From contig NZ_CP126279.1 of NCBI RefSeq assembly GCF_003234815.2, forward strand, positions 1,488,001-1,552,000: DNA of 64,000 nt, given 5' to 3'. Each line of letters opens with the position of its first letter. The stretch's first letter is position 1. This document shows, piece after piece, positions 36,403 through 46,121 of the stretch. The translations under genes were made by a program, and so were the position numbers. The notes beneath the pieces are model-generated. The model saw only the letters and a program-made list of their open reading frames with translations, was not told the DNA's origin and searched no databases. Source of the DNA: Curtobacterium sp. MCBD17_035 (GTDB lineage: Bacteria > Actinomycetota > Actinomycetes > Actinomycetales > Microbacteriaceae).

Positions 36403-36427
36403 GTGACGACCATCAGAAAGGGCGTGC

Positions 36428-37765
36428 ATGGACAAGCAGACGGACTTCGTGCTCCGCACCATCGAGGAGCGCGGCATCAAGTTCATCCGACTCTGGTTCA
36501 CCGACGTCATCGGCACGCTCAAGTCCGTCGCGATCGCCCCCGCCGAGGTCGAGGGCGCGTTCGCCGAGGGGATCGGGTTCGACGGCTCCGCGATCGAGGG
36601 CCTCACCCGCTCGTACGAGGCCGACGTGCTCGCGCACCCGGACCCCTCGACGTTCCAGATCCTGCCCTGGCGCGGCGAGGTCGACCCGACCGCCCGCATG
36701 TTCTGTGACATCACGACCCCGGACGGGCAGCCCGCGGTGGCCGATCCGCGCAACGTCCTCAAGCGCACGCTCGCACGTGCCGGCGAGCGCGGCTTCACCT
36801 TCTACACGCACCCCGAGGTCGAGTTCTACCTGCTCAAGAGCCTGGCGCTCACCGACGGCCGTCCGGAGCCCGTCGACCAGGCCGGGTACTTCGACAACGT
36901 GCCCGGCGGCAGTGCCCACGACTTCCGGCGTCGTTCGGTGCGCATGCTCGAGGACCTCGGCATCTCGGTGGAGTTCTCCCACCACGAGGCCGGCCCGGGC
37001 CAGAACGAGATCGACCTCCGCTACGCGGACGCCCTGACGACCGCCGACAACATCATGACCTTCCGCACCGTCGTGAAAGAGGTCGCGATCGAGCAGGGCG
37101 TCTACGCCACGTTCATGCCGAAGCCGCTGTCGGGTCGGCCGGGTTCCGGCATGCACACGCACGTGTCGTTGTTCGAGGGCGACCAGAACGCCTTCTACGA
37201 GCCCGGTGGCGAGTACCAGCTGTCGACGATGGGCCGTCAGTTCATCGCGGGGCTGCTCCGACACGCGCCCGAGATCACCGCCGTCACGAACCAGTTCGTC
37301 AACTCGTACAAGCGCCTCTGGGGCGGTGACGAGGCTCCGTCCTTCGTGACGTGGGGGCACAACAACCGCTCGGCCCTCGTCCGCGTGCCCCTGTACAAGC
37401 CGAACAAGGGGCAGTCGAGCCGGGTCGAGTACCGGGCGATGGACTCCGCCGCCAACCCCTACCTCGCGTTCTCGCTGCTCCTCGCCGCGGGGCTCAAGGG
37501 CATCGAGGAGGGCTACGAGCTCCCCGCGGAGGCCGAGGACAACGTGTGGAGCCTCACCGACGCGGAGCGCCGTGCACTCGGCTACAACCAGTTGCCGGCG
37601 AGCCTGGACCACGCGCTGAGCCTCATGGAGGACTCGGAGCTCGTCGCCGAGACACTCGGCGAGCAGGTGTTCAACTTCGTGCTGCTCAACAAGCGGCAGG
37701 AGTGGAAGGCCTACCGCGACCAGGTGACGCCGTTCGAGCTCGAGACGAACCTCGAGCGGCTCTAG
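36428..37765 (+). CDS. glnA2: glutamine synthetase, GlnA2 type
   Basis: A 445-residue class I glutamine synthetase. It has LWFTDVIGTLKSV at the start, the ATP and metal motifs MPKPLSGRPGSGMHTHVSL and the VEYRAMDSAANPYLAFS end. The classical adenylylation loop is not clearly present (YELPAEAEDNV instead of [12 protein letters not shown] found in the paralog at 46122). It is directly upstream of glnE, the usual order in actinobacteria. GAAAGGG precedes the ATG. Confidence 0.92.
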   Translation: MDKQTDFVLRTIEERGIKFIRLWFTDVIGTLKSVAIAPAEVEGAFAEGIGFDGSAIEGLTRSYEADVLAHPDPSTFQILPWRGEVDPTARMFCDITTPDGQPAVADPRNVLKRTLARAGERGFTFYTHPEVEFYLLKSLALTDGRPEPVDQAGYFDNVPGGSAHDFRRRSVRMLEDLGISVEFSHHEAGPGQNEIDLRYADALTTADNIMTFRTVVKEVAIEQGVYATFMPKPLSGRPGSGMHTHVSLFEGDQNAFYEPGGEYQLSTMGRQFIAGLLRHAPEITAVTNQFVNSYKRLWGGDEAPSFVTWGHNNRSALVRVPLYKPNKGQSSRVEYRAMDSAANPYLAFSLLLAAGLKGIEEGYELPAEAEDNVWSLTDAERRALGYNQLPASLDHALSLMEDSELVAETLGEQVFNFVLLNKRQEWKAYRDQVTPFELETNLERL

Positions 37766-37842
37766 CCGGACCGGACCACGAGCGGGTCCGAGCGCACGGT
37801 GCTCCGGGCCCGGAACCACCGCCGAGCAGGACCAGGAACCGC

Positions 37843-40806
37843 ATGAGCGACACGACGACGATGACGTCGCGGAGCGTGTTGGCGCGCCTCGGGTTCGCGG
37901 ACCTCGGGACGGCACAGGAGCGGATCGCGGCCCTCGGCCGTCGGGTTCCCGTCGCCGAGGCCGCGTCGACCTGGGGGGCCACGGCCGACCCCGACGGCGC
38001 ACTGCTCGCGGTCGAGCGGCTGCTCGACGCCGCGCCGGAGGCCGTCGCCCCCGTGCTCGCCGACCGAGCAGCCACCGAGCGCCTCATCCGCCTCATCGGG
38101 GCGTCGGCGGGGCTGGCGGAGTTCCTCGTCCGTCGGCCCGGGGAGCTCGCCCTGCTGCTCGACCCCGTCGCACCGCCGGACGACGCCGACACCTACCGGC
38201 AGGCGCTCGAGCGGGCGGTCGACGGCGCGGTCGGCGAGGACGCCCGGGTCCGGCTCCGGGTGCGCTACCGCAGCCTCCTGGCCCGCATCGCGCTCCACGA
38301 CGTCATGCACCCGGACGCGACCGAGGCGTTCCCGGCCGTCGCCGCGGGACTCGCCGACCTCGCTGGCGCCGCCCTCGACGTCGCCGTCGCGATCGCCCGG
38401 CGCGAGGTCCCGTTCCCGGAGGGCGACGTCGCCGCGACTCCGCTCGCCGTGATCGGCATGGGCAAGGCCGGCGCCCGCGAGCTCAACTACGTCAGCGACG
38501 TCGACGTCATCTTCGTCACCGAGCCCACCGAGGGCGTCGGCACCGACCGCGCGGTCCTCATCGCGACGCGCATCGCGATCGCCGCGACGCACGTCATCAC
38601 GGATCTCGCAGCGGAACCGCCCCTCTGGGAGGTCGACGCGAACCTCCGCCCCGAGGGCAAGGACGGCGCGCTCGTGCGGACGCTCGACTCGCACGTGGCG
38701 TACTACGCCCGGTGGGCCCGCGAGTGGGAGTTCCAGGCACTGCTCAAGGCGCGGCCGATCGCCGGTTCGCGCGACCTCGGCGAGCGGTACGTCGCGGCGG
38801 TCGCGCCGTTCGTGTGGGAGTCATCCGACCGGCCCGGCTTCGTGGAGTCCGTGCAGCGGATGCGCGAACGCGTCACGGCGGCGATCCCGGGCGACCAGGT
38901 GGACCGGCAGATCAAGCTCGGACCGGGTGGGCTGCGCGACGTCGAGTTCACGGTGCAGCTCCTCCAGCTCGTGCACGGTCGCACGGACCCGACCGTCCGG
39001 CAGCGTGCGACGCTCGATGCGATGGCGGCCCTCACCGATGCCGGGTACGTCGGGCGTCCCGAGGCGGCGCGGTTCGGGCCGGACTACGCGTTCCTCCGGG
39101 TCCTCGAGCACCGCATCCAGCTCCGGGGGCTGCGTCGCACGCACCTCATGCCCGCCGACGAGTCCGACCTGCGCGTGTTGGCGCGGTCGACCGGGCTCGC
39201 GACGAGCGCCGAGCAGCTGCTCGCCCGGTGGCGCTCGGTCAAGCGCGAGGTCCGCGGCCTGCACGAGCGGCTGTTCTACCGACCGCTGCTGTCGGCGGTC
39301 GCCGCGACGTCGGCGGACGGCATCGTGCTCACGAGCGACCAGGTGCGGCAGCGCCTCGCGGCGATCGGGTTCGTGGACCCGGACGGCGCGTTCGAGCACA
39401 TCCGCGCGCTCACGCAGGGGGTGTCGCGACGGGCGACGATCCAGCGCACGCTCCTCCCGGTCCTCCTGCGGTGGATGGCCGAGGGTCCGGCACCGGACCG
39501 CGCCCTGCTCGCGTTCCGACGGCTCAGCGACGCGCTGGGGGAGTCGAACTGGTTCCTCCGCATGCTCCGCGACTCGGACGGCGCCGCCTACAGCCTCACC
39601 GTCGTGCTGTCGGAGTCCGCGTTCCTGGCCGGTCTGCTCGAGCGGACGCCCGAGGCCGCACGGTGGCTCGACGACCCCGACGAGCTCCTGCGACCGCGTC
39701 CACGTGCCGCGCTCGTCGCCGAGGCCGAGGCGACCGTCGCGCGCCACGCGACGGACGACGTGGGCGCCGCCGCGGTCCTCCGCGCTGCCCGTCGGCGCGA
39801 GACGCTCCGGCTCGGCATGGCCGCGGTCATCGGGCGGATCCGGGTCGAGGAACTCGGTGAGGCGCTGACGGACGTGTCCGAGGCCATGCTCACGGGCGCG
39901 CTCGAGCTCGCGCGCCGGGGGACCGCGCCGGGGCTCGAGTTCGGCATCGTGGCGATGGGCCGGTTCGGCGGCCGCGAACTCGGCTTCGGCTCCGACGCCG
40001 ACGTCCTGTACGTGTACCGCGCGGACGGCTGGGACCGCGAGGCCGCCGCACGTGCCGCCCGCCGCATCGTGACGCGCCTCGGGACCTGCACCGAGGACGC
40101 CCTGTTCCCCTTCGACCTCGACATCGGACTGCGGCCCGAGGGTGTGAACGGCCCGGTCGTCCGGACGCTCGAGTCGTACGCCGCGTACTACGCCCGCTGG
40201 TCCCTGACCTGGGAGGCGCAGGCGCTCCTCCGCGCCCGCGGTGCGGTCGGCGACGACGCACTGCTCCGGAACTTCGAGCACCTGGCCGACCTGACGCGGT
40301 ACCCGGAACACCTCGACGACCGCGAGGTCCGCGAGGTCAAGCGCATCAAGGCGCGCGTGGAGTCGGAGCGGCTGCCTCGCGGCGCGGACCCCGCTAGGCA
40401 CCTCAAGCTCGGGCGGGGATCACTCAGCGACGTCGAGTGGTTCGTACAGCTCCTCCAGCTCCGGCACGCACTCGCGATCCCCGGGCTCCGGACGACGTCG
40501 ACCCTGCGGGCACTGCGCGCCGCCGAGCGCGCCGGGCTGGTCACGACGGACGACGCCGAGCGCCTGGCCGACGCGTGGCTCCTGGCATCGCGGGCCCGCA
40601 GCGCGCTGGTGCTCTGGACGGGCCGCACGACCGACGTGCTCCCCGTCGAGCGAGCCCAGCTCGAGGGCGTCGCACGGTTGCTCGGGTACCCGCACGGGTC
40701 GGCGTCGCAGCTCGAGGAGGACTACCTCGCGACGACGCGCCGCGCTCGGCAGGTGTTCGAGCGCGAGTTCTACGGAGGACCGGACCGGAGCCCCGTCGAG
40801 GGCTGA
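37843..40806 (+). CDS. glnE: glutamine synthetase adenylyltransferase/deadenylase
   Basis: Bifunctional control enzyme of glutamine synthetase: adds AMP to the regulatory Tyr and removes it. The 987-residue protein has two nucleotidyltransferase domains with the motifs NYVSDVDVIFV (N-terminal) and GFGSDADVLYVY (C-terminal), each followed by a helical GlnD-PII-uridylyl-like segment. Starts 77 nt after glnA2 and is probably cotranscribed. Its probable target is GlnA at 46122-47546, which has the adenylylation motif. Confidence 0.95.
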   Translation: MSDTTTMTSRSVLARLGFADLGTAQERIAALGRRVPVAEAASTWGATADPDGALLAVERLLDAAPEAVAPVLADRAATERLIRLIGASAGLAEFLVRRPGELALLLDPVAPPDDADTYRQALERAVDGAVGEDARVRLRVRYRSLLARIALHDVMHPDATEAFPAVAAGLADLAGAALDVAVAIARREVPFPEGDVAATPLAVIGMGKAGARELNYVSDVDVIFVTEPTEGVGTDRAVLIATRIAIAATHVITDLAAEPPLWEVDANLRPEGKDGALVRTLDSHVAYYARWAREWEFQALLKARPIAGSRDLGERYVAAVAPFVWESSDRPGFVESVQRMRERVTAAIPGDQVDRQIKLGPGGLRDVEFTVQLLQLVHGRTDPTVRQRATLDAMAALTDAGYVGRPEAARFGPDYAFLRVLEHRIQLRGLRRTHLMPADESDLRVLARSTGLATSAEQLLARWRSVKREVRGLHERLFYRPLLSAVAATSADGIVLTSDQVRQRLAAIGFVDPDGAFEHIRALTQGVSRRATIQRTLLPVLLRWMAEGPAPDRALLAFRRLSDALGESNWFLRMLRDSDGAAYSLTVVLSESAFLAGLLERTPEAARWLDDPDELLRPRPRAALVAEAEATVARHATDDVGAAAVLRAARRRETLRLGMAAVIGRIRVEELGEALTDVSEAMLTGALELARRGTAPGLEFGIVAMGRFGGRELGFGSDADVLYVYRADGWDREAAARAARRIVTRLGTCTEDALFPFDLDIGLRPEGVNGPVVRTLESYAAYYARWSLTWEAQALLRARGAVGDDALLRNFEHLADLTRYPEHLDDREVREVKRIKARVESERLPRGADPARHLKLGRGSLSDVEWFVQLLQLRHALAIPGLRTTSTLRALRAAERAGLVTTDDAERLADAWLLASRARSALVLWTGRTTDVLPVERAQLEGVARLLGYPHGSASQLEEDYLATTRRARQVFEREFYGGPDRSPVEG

Positions 40807-41370
40807 CATTCCTGCGGACGAGAGCCGCCGGGCGAGGGTCGGTGCTCCCGGGCCGGCAGACCACTCGGATCTGCGCCCGACACGCCCGAGATGCAGATCT
40901 CGCGGGTGATGCGCCCGACGATCACGGGTGATTTCGTGTTGGCGCGGATCGTCCCCCGACCTGGGAACGGTGTACCCCGGCGCTCAGGGACCGCGCGGCT
41001 CGGGCCCGGCGTCGCGCGCGGTTCGACGCAGTGCTCCCGGTCCGGCCCCCGGACGACACCTGTCAAGCACGAAAACATGCTGTGACCAGGTGATCATGCG
41101 AGACCGACCGAAGCGGCGAACGGCCGTTCCAGCGCCGGAACACCGGCTCGATGCGGAACCGTCGGTCCCCCTTCCTGCTGTCGGGCGGACGGCGGACATG
41201 TCGGGTAGGGCGAACGACCGACCCTGATGTACCCCGTAACGCACGTGTAACACCCCCGGACGGGGGCCGCGTTGCGGACTCCGGCAGGCTCTGTCACAAA
41301 TGAAGCACCCGAACTGACCCTGGTTCCCCGATGGCGCGGAATCCCACCTCGAACGCCGAAGCAGGGATCG
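40807..41370 (+). promoter_or_regulatory. 564-bp non-coding region before the polysaccharide operon
   Basis: Long untranslated stretch. It contains a 6-bp dyad near 40889-40905, a TGTACCCCG direct repeat (near 40970 and 41228), an imperfect palindrome TGACCAGGTGATCA at 41083-41096 and a CCCCC-GGAC-GGGGG hairpin at 41253-41266. These suggest complex control or a long leader of the glycosyltransferase mRNA. I cannot assign a riboswitch class or a promoter with confidence. Confidence 0.4.
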
Positions 41371-42942
41371 ATGTTCACTTTCATCCTCCAAATCCGCCAG
41401 ATGGTCGATGGACACCCGGAGTTCTACTTGTTCACCGTGTACTCGGCGATCATCTGGCTCCTCTGGATCGCCAAGGTGGTGATCTCCGCCCGGTACCGGC
41501 CGTACACGGGCACGTTCACGGGGACGACGAGCGTCGTCGTCCCCGTCGTCGACGAGCCACTCGACCTCTTCCGTGACGTCATCGGCCGCATGGTCGAGCA
41601 GCGTCCGGGCGAGATCATCGTCGTCATCAACGGCGCGCCCAACGCGGGGCTCGTGCAGGTCTGCGAGGAATTCGCACCCCTCGTGACCTGGACGCACACC
41701 CCGATCCCGGGCAAGCGCAACGCCGTCAAGATCGGAACCGAGCTCTCGCGCGGTGACATCACGATCCTCGTCGACTCGGACACCGTCTGGACCCCCGGCA
41801 CGCTCGACGAACTCGTCAAGCCGTTCGCCGACGAGTCCGTGGGCGGCGTCACGACGCGCCAGCGCATCCTCGAACCCGAGCGCAGCTGGATCACCCGCTG
41901 GGCCGACTGGCTCGAGAACTCCCGAGCCCTCTACTCGATGCCGGCGCAGAGCGTGCTCGGGCAGATCGGGTGCCTGCCGGGCCGGACGATCGCGTTCCGC
42001 CGCAGCATCCTCATGCGCGTCATGGAGAAGTTCATGACCGAGAAGTTCATGGGCGTGTTCCTCGAGGTGTCCGACGACCGGACGCTCACGAACCTCACGC
42101 TCAAGGAGGGCTACCGGACCGTCTACCAGTACACGTCACTCGTGTACACGGACGCGCCGCTCAAGGTGAAGAAGCTGTTCAAGCAGCAGCTCCGCTGGGC
42201 GCGTGGTTCGCAGTACAACACGCTGCGGATGCTCCCGTGGATGATCGGCCACGCCCCGATCCTCGCGCTGTTCTTCGTGACCGACATCATCCTGCCGTTC
42301 ATGCTCTTCGGTGTCATCGCCGGCTGGGTGTACCGCGCGTTCACCGGTCAGGGCCAGAACCTCTACCAGGGCATCCTGCACCAGTACGGGTTCTCGACCG
42401 GCTTCGTCTACGTCGCCGCGCTCATGGTCGTCTCGAGCGTGCTCAGCATGGCGATCCGGCAGATGCGGCACCTCGCCGAGAAGCCGTCCGACTTCGTCCG
42501 CCTGCCGATGTTCATCATCGTCTCGACGTTCTTCCTCATGCCGATCCGGCTGCTCGGGTTCTTCCGCCTCGCGCACGCCTCGGGCTGGGGCACCCGCGCC
42601 GGTGCGTACGCGGGCGGACCGATGGAGACCGAGCCCGCCGTGCCCGTCCCCGGCCACGACAGCACCCCGCCCGTCAGCCCCATCGACCGGATCGACGAGG
42701 TCCGCTCCGAGGACGTCGACCGCGAGTTCGAGCAGATGTTCCAACTCGGCTCCTCGACCGGCGCCGACGCCACCAGCACCTCCACCACCACCGTCCTCGC
42801 GACGCGTCGGGACACCGTCCGGGACGCCCGCATCTCGCGCAAGGCGGCGGCGACGCCCGCCAAGCGCGTCAACCCCTACGCGGTGATCCCGTACCTCATC
42901 GGTGTCGCGATCTTCGCCCTGGAGGCACTCACCATTGTCTGA
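41371..42942 (+). CDS. membrane GT2 glycosyltransferase, hyaluronan/curdlan synthase-like
   Basis: Builds and probably exports a polysaccharide. The 523-residue protein has one N-terminal helix, a GT-A domain with VVVPVVDEPLDLF, the acidic DSDT, GCLPGRTIAFRR, DDRTLTNLTL and the QxxRW motif in KQQLRWARGSQYN, then about four C-terminal helices. A disordered Ser/Thr-rich tail follows. The order and motifs match processive hyaluronan-synthase-like enzymes. With a UDP-glucose dehydrogenase in the operon, a glucuronate-containing polymer is plausible. AGGGATCG precedes the ATG. Confidence 0.8.
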   Translation: MFTFILQIRQMVDGHPEFYLFTVYSAIIWLLWIAKVVISARYRPYTGTFTGTTSVVVPVVDEPLDLFRDVIGRMVEQRPGEIIVVINGAPNAGLVQVCEEFAPLVTWTHTPIPGKRNAVKIGTELSRGDITILVDSDTVWTPGTLDELVKPFADESVGGVTTRQRILEPERSWITRWADWLENSRALYSMPAQSVLGQIGCLPGRTIAFRRSILMRVMEKFMTEKFMGVFLEVSDDRTLTNLTLKEGYRTVYQYTSLVYTDAPLKVKKLFKQQLRWARGSQYNTLRMLPWMIGHAPILALFFVTDIILPFMLFGVIAGWVYRAFTGQGQNLYQGILHQYGFSTGFVYVAALMVVSSVLSMAIRQMRHLAEKPSDFVRLPMFIIVSTFFLMPIRLLGFFRLAHASGWGTRAGAYAGGPMETEPAVPVPGHDSTPPVSPIDRIDEVRSEDVDREFEQMFQLGSSTGADATSTSTTTVLATRRDTVRDARISRKAAATPAKRVNPYAVIPYLIGVAIFALEALTIV

Positions 42943-44473
42943 ATCCATCCGCCACTCCGGAAGCTGGTGGGCCCCGTCGAGCAAGCACGCCAAGCGCACC
43001 GCCGTCGGGACCACCGCCATCGTCGTCGCCCTCGCACTCATCACGTGGGCCGTCTGGATCTTGCCCGGCAACGTGGTCAGCACCGCCGTGCACCACGCGC
43101 TGGGCGTGAAGACCCAGGCCCAGAAGACCGCGGACGCCACGGCCGACGCGGCGAAGCTGCAGGTGAAGCTCACCGCCGCGCAGCACCGCATCTGGAAGCT
43201 CGAGGGGCAGCTCCAGTCCGCGAACGCCTCCGGCGCCTCTCGCGCCGAACGTCTCGCCTCCTTGCAGGCGCAGCTCAAGACCGCGTACGCCAAGCTCGGC
43301 ACGGCCGAGTCGGCGGCGTCCGGTGGGACCACGACCGCGTCCGGATCGACGTCGGGCGGGTCCGGTTCCGCCAGCGCCTCCAACGGGTCCGGCGGGTCCG
43401 GTGCCGCCCCCGCGGCCGCCGGGAACCCGGCCAAGGCGTCGTCGACCTCGACGGCGGCCGTCGCGGCCCCGACGAAGGCCGAGGTCCTCGCGCAGACGTC
43501 CCGCTGGTTCGGCCTGTACACGGACCAGTCGCCCTTCAACTGGGCGACGTACGACGACACCGCCACCAAGATCGGGACCGCGCCGAACATGGCGGGGTAC
43601 TTCCAGGGCTTCGACCAGGACTTCCGAGCCGACGCGGTGCAGCGCTCGTGGGCGAACGGCCGGCTCCCGATGCTCACGTGGGAGTCGCAGCCGAACGCCG
43701 CTGGCAACAACGCGCCGGACCAGTCCGCGTACAGCCTCTCGCACATCATCAAGGGTGACTTCGACGCGTACATCACGAAGTACGCCGAAGCGGTCAAGGC
43801 CAACGGTCAGCCGGTCGCGATCCGGTTCGACCACGAGATGAACGGCAACTGGTACCCCTGGTCCGAGGGCGTGAACGGGAACACCCGGGGTCAGTACGTC
43901 GCGGCGTGGCAGCACGTGTGGAAGATCTTCCAGACCACGGGAGCGAACGCCGACGCCATCTGGGTCTGGGCTCCGTCCCGGGTTGACGTGCTCCCGACCG
44001 AGAGCACCACGGCGTGGAACCACCGCACGATCGACTACACCAGGTCGCTGTACCCGGGCACGCAGTACGTCGACTGGGTCGGCATGAGTGGGTACTACCG
44101 CTCCGCGAGCTCTGACCCGACGTTCGACACCACGTTCGGTGCGACGCTCCAGCAGCTCCGGCAGATCGCGCCGGACAAGAAGATCCTGCTCGCCGAGATC
44201 GGCGCGACCGAGACCGGCGGCAGCATCGGCTCGGCCAACGCACCGAGCCAGAAGGCCGCGTGGATCACGTCGCTCTTCGACGCCCTGGCCGAACCGCAGA
44301 ACAAGGACATCATCGGGTTCTCGTACTTCGACGAGACCGCGACGACGATCGCGGACGGCGTCCGCAGCACCAACGACTGGCGCATCGACTCGCGCTCCGA
44401 CAGCCTCGCCGCGTTCACGGCGGGCATCGCACGCACCGACATCGACTACGACCTGCAGGAGGTCAGCAAGTGA
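42935..44473 (+). CDS. membrane-anchored GH26-like (beta-mannanase family) protein
   Basis: A 512-residue protein beginning at TTG 42935 (GGAGG 9 nt upstream) inside the synthase stop. It has a cytoplasmic tail, one helix (TAIVVALALITWAVWILPG), a coiled coil (residues ~65-115), a Ser/Gly linker, then a GH26-like barrel with the acid/base in RFDHEMNGNWYPWS and the nucleophile in LLAEIGATETGG. It may trim, cleave or release the polymer at the membrane outer face, as GH26-like partners do in some exopolysaccharide systems. Substrate is not known. Confidence 0.8.
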   Translation: MSESIRHSGSWWAPSSKHAKRTAVGTTAIVVALALITWAVWILPGNVVSTAVHHALGVKTQAQKTADATADAAKLQVKLTAAQHRIWKLEGQLQSANASGASRAERLASLQAQLKTAYAKLGTAESAASGGTTTASGSTSGGSGSASASNGSGGSGAAPAAAGNPAKASSTSTAAVAAPTKAEVLAQTSRWFGLYTDQSPFNWATYDDTATKIGTAPNMAGYFQGFDQDFRADAVQRSWANGRLPMLTWESQPNAAGNNAPDQSAYSLSHIIKGDFDAYITKYAEAVKANGQPVAIRFDHEMNGNWYPWSEGVNGNTRGQYVAAWQHVWKIFQTTGANADAIWVWAPSRVDVLPTESTTAWNHRTIDYTRSLYPGTQYVDWVGMSGYYRSASSDPTFDTTFGATLQQLRQIAPDKKILLAEIGATETGGSIGSANAPSQKAAWITSLFDALAEPQNKDIIGFSYFDETATTIADGVRSTNDWRIDSRSDSLAAFTAGIARTDIDYDLQEVSK

Positions 44474-45903
44474 CGAACAGCAACAGCGAGCACGCCGCCA
44501 CCGGGCTCGACACCCGCCCGGCGCCCCGGATCAGCGTCATCGGGACCGGGTACCTCGGTGCGACGCACGCCGCGGCCATGGCCGAGATGGGGTTCGACAC
44601 CATCGGCGTGGACGTCGACCCGTCGAAGCTCGCGGCCCTCGCCGCGGGCGAGGTCCCGTTCTACGAGCCCGGGCTCCCCGAACTCATCACCAAGCACGTC
44701 GCGAGCGGCAAGCTCCGCTTCACGGCGGACCTCGCCGAGGCGGTCGCGTCGAGCGATGTGCACTTCATCTGCGTCGGCACGCCCCAGCGAGCGGGTAGCC
44801 ATGCGGCGAACCTCAGCTACGTCGAGAGCGCCACCCGGTCCGTCGCGGAGCACCTGACGCACCCGGGTCTCATCGTGGGCAAGTCGACGGTCCCGGTCGG
44901 TACGGCGGCACGGCTGCGCTCCCTCGTCGCCGAGTTCTCGCCCGCCGGCATCGACGTCGAGCTCATCTGGAACCCCGAGTTCCTCCGCGAGGGCAAGGCG
45001 GTCGAGGACACGCTGCACCCGGACCGCCTGGTCTGGGGCGGTGCCTCCGCGGCGGCGGACGCCGTCATCCGCGAGGTCTACGCCGCACCGATCGCCGAGG
45101 GCACGCCCGTCATCGCGACGGACCTGCCGACCGCCGAGCTCGTCAAGGTGAGCGCGAACGCGTTCCTCGCCACGAAGATCTCGTTCATCAACGCGATCTC
45201 GGAGCTGTGCGACATCGCCGGCGCGGACGTCACGACGCTCGCCGACGCCCTCGGGCACGACGTGCGCATCGGTCGCAAGTTCCTGAACGCGGGCCTCGGC
45301 TTCGGCGGTGGCTGCCTGCCGAAGGACATCCGTGCGCTCATGCACCGCTCGTCCGAGCTCGGCGCGAACCGGGTCGTCGGCCTCATGCAGCAGGTCGACG
45401 AGATCAACATGGGCCAGCGCCAGCGCGTCATCGACATGGCGATCGAGGCGGCCCAGGGCTCGGTGCTCAACCGGCGCATCGCCGTCATCGGCGCCGCGTT
45501 CAAGCCGCTCACCGACGACGTGCGCGACTCCCCGGCGCTCAACGTCGCCGCGGCCCTGCACCTCCGCGGCGCGCAGGTCTCGCTCTGGGACCCGGAGGCC
45601 GTGGAGACCGCCAAGCGCAGCTTCCCGACGCTCACCTACGCGGAGAGCATGGAGGCCGCGGTCGAGGGTGCCGACATGGTGCTCGTCCTCACCGAGTGGG
45701 ACGACATCGTGCAGGCCGACCCGTCGAGCCTCCGTGCGCTCGTCGGTCGCGCGATCGTGATCGACGCGCGCAACTGCATCCCTGTCATCGACTGGGTCAA
45801 GGCGGGGTGGTCCGTCCGATCCCTGGGCCGGACCGCCTCGGTCGCGGGTGCACCCGTGAGCATCGCCGCCGGGACGAACGACTTGATGGCCACGAGTCGC
45901 TAG
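44470..45903 (+). CDS. UDP-glucose/nucleotide-sugar 6-dehydrogenase
   Basis: Oxidises UDP-glucose to UDP-glucuronate. The 477-residue protein has the NAD fold motif ISVIGTGYLGATHAAAMAEMG, catalytic Lys region ELVKVSANAFLATKISF, and the active Cys in GFGGGCLPKDIRAL. GTG 44470 overlaps the stop of the hydrolase gene. It would supply the donor sugar for the synthase two genes upstream, as HasB does for HasA. The operon ends in strong terminators. Confidence 0.9.
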   Translation: MTNSNSEHAATGLDTRPAPRISVIGTGYLGATHAAAMAEMGFDTIGVDVDPSKLAALAAGEVPFYEPGLPELITKHVASGKLRFTADLAEAVASSDVHFICVGTPQRAGSHAANLSYVESATRSVAEHLTHPGLIVGKSTVPVGTAARLRSLVAEFSPAGIDVELIWNPEFLREGKAVEDTLHPDRLVWGGASAAADAVIREVYAAPIAEGTPVIATDLPTAELVKVSANAFLATKISFINAISELCDIAGADVTTLADALGHDVRIGRKFLNAGLGFGGGCLPKDIRALMHRSSELGANRVVGLMQQVDEINMGQRQRVIDMAIEAAQGSVLNRRIAVIGAAFKPLTDDVRDSPALNVAAALHLRGAQVSLWDPEAVETAKRSFPTLTYAESMEAAVEGADMVLVLTEWDDIVQADPSSLRALVGRAIVIDARNCIPVIDWVKAGWSVRSLGRTASVAGAPVSIAAGTNDLMATSR

Positions 45904-45920
45904 CCCCGCGGGGAACCGGA

Positions 45921-45946
45921 GGGCCCGTGTCGGCGGACACGGGCCC
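45921..45946. terminator. hairpin terminator after the polysaccharide operon
   Basis: Perfect 11-bp stem (45921-45931 with 45936-45946, loop GGCG), 18 nt after the dehydrogenase stop. Confidence 0.85.
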
Positions 45947-46071
45947 TTCGCCGTTCCCGCACACGGCCGGGAGGTCCGTCCCGCGTCGCGCGCTGCGGTG
46001 ACGCTCGCGGGCGGCCCGGCCCGTGCCTCCCAATCCGTGCCTCCCGGCCGTCCTCCGCGGTGACGAGACGA

Positions 46072-46107
46072 CGAGAGGCCCGCACCCTGCCGGGTGCGGG
46101 CCTCTCG
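46072..46107. terminator. hairpin terminator after glnA
   Basis: Perfect 16-bp stem (46072-46087 with 46092-46107, loop TGCC), 15 nt beyond the glnA stop on the minus strand. The bases between the two terminators hold no gene. Confidence 0.9.
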
Positions 46108-46121
46108 CGAGCGGCTGCGAC

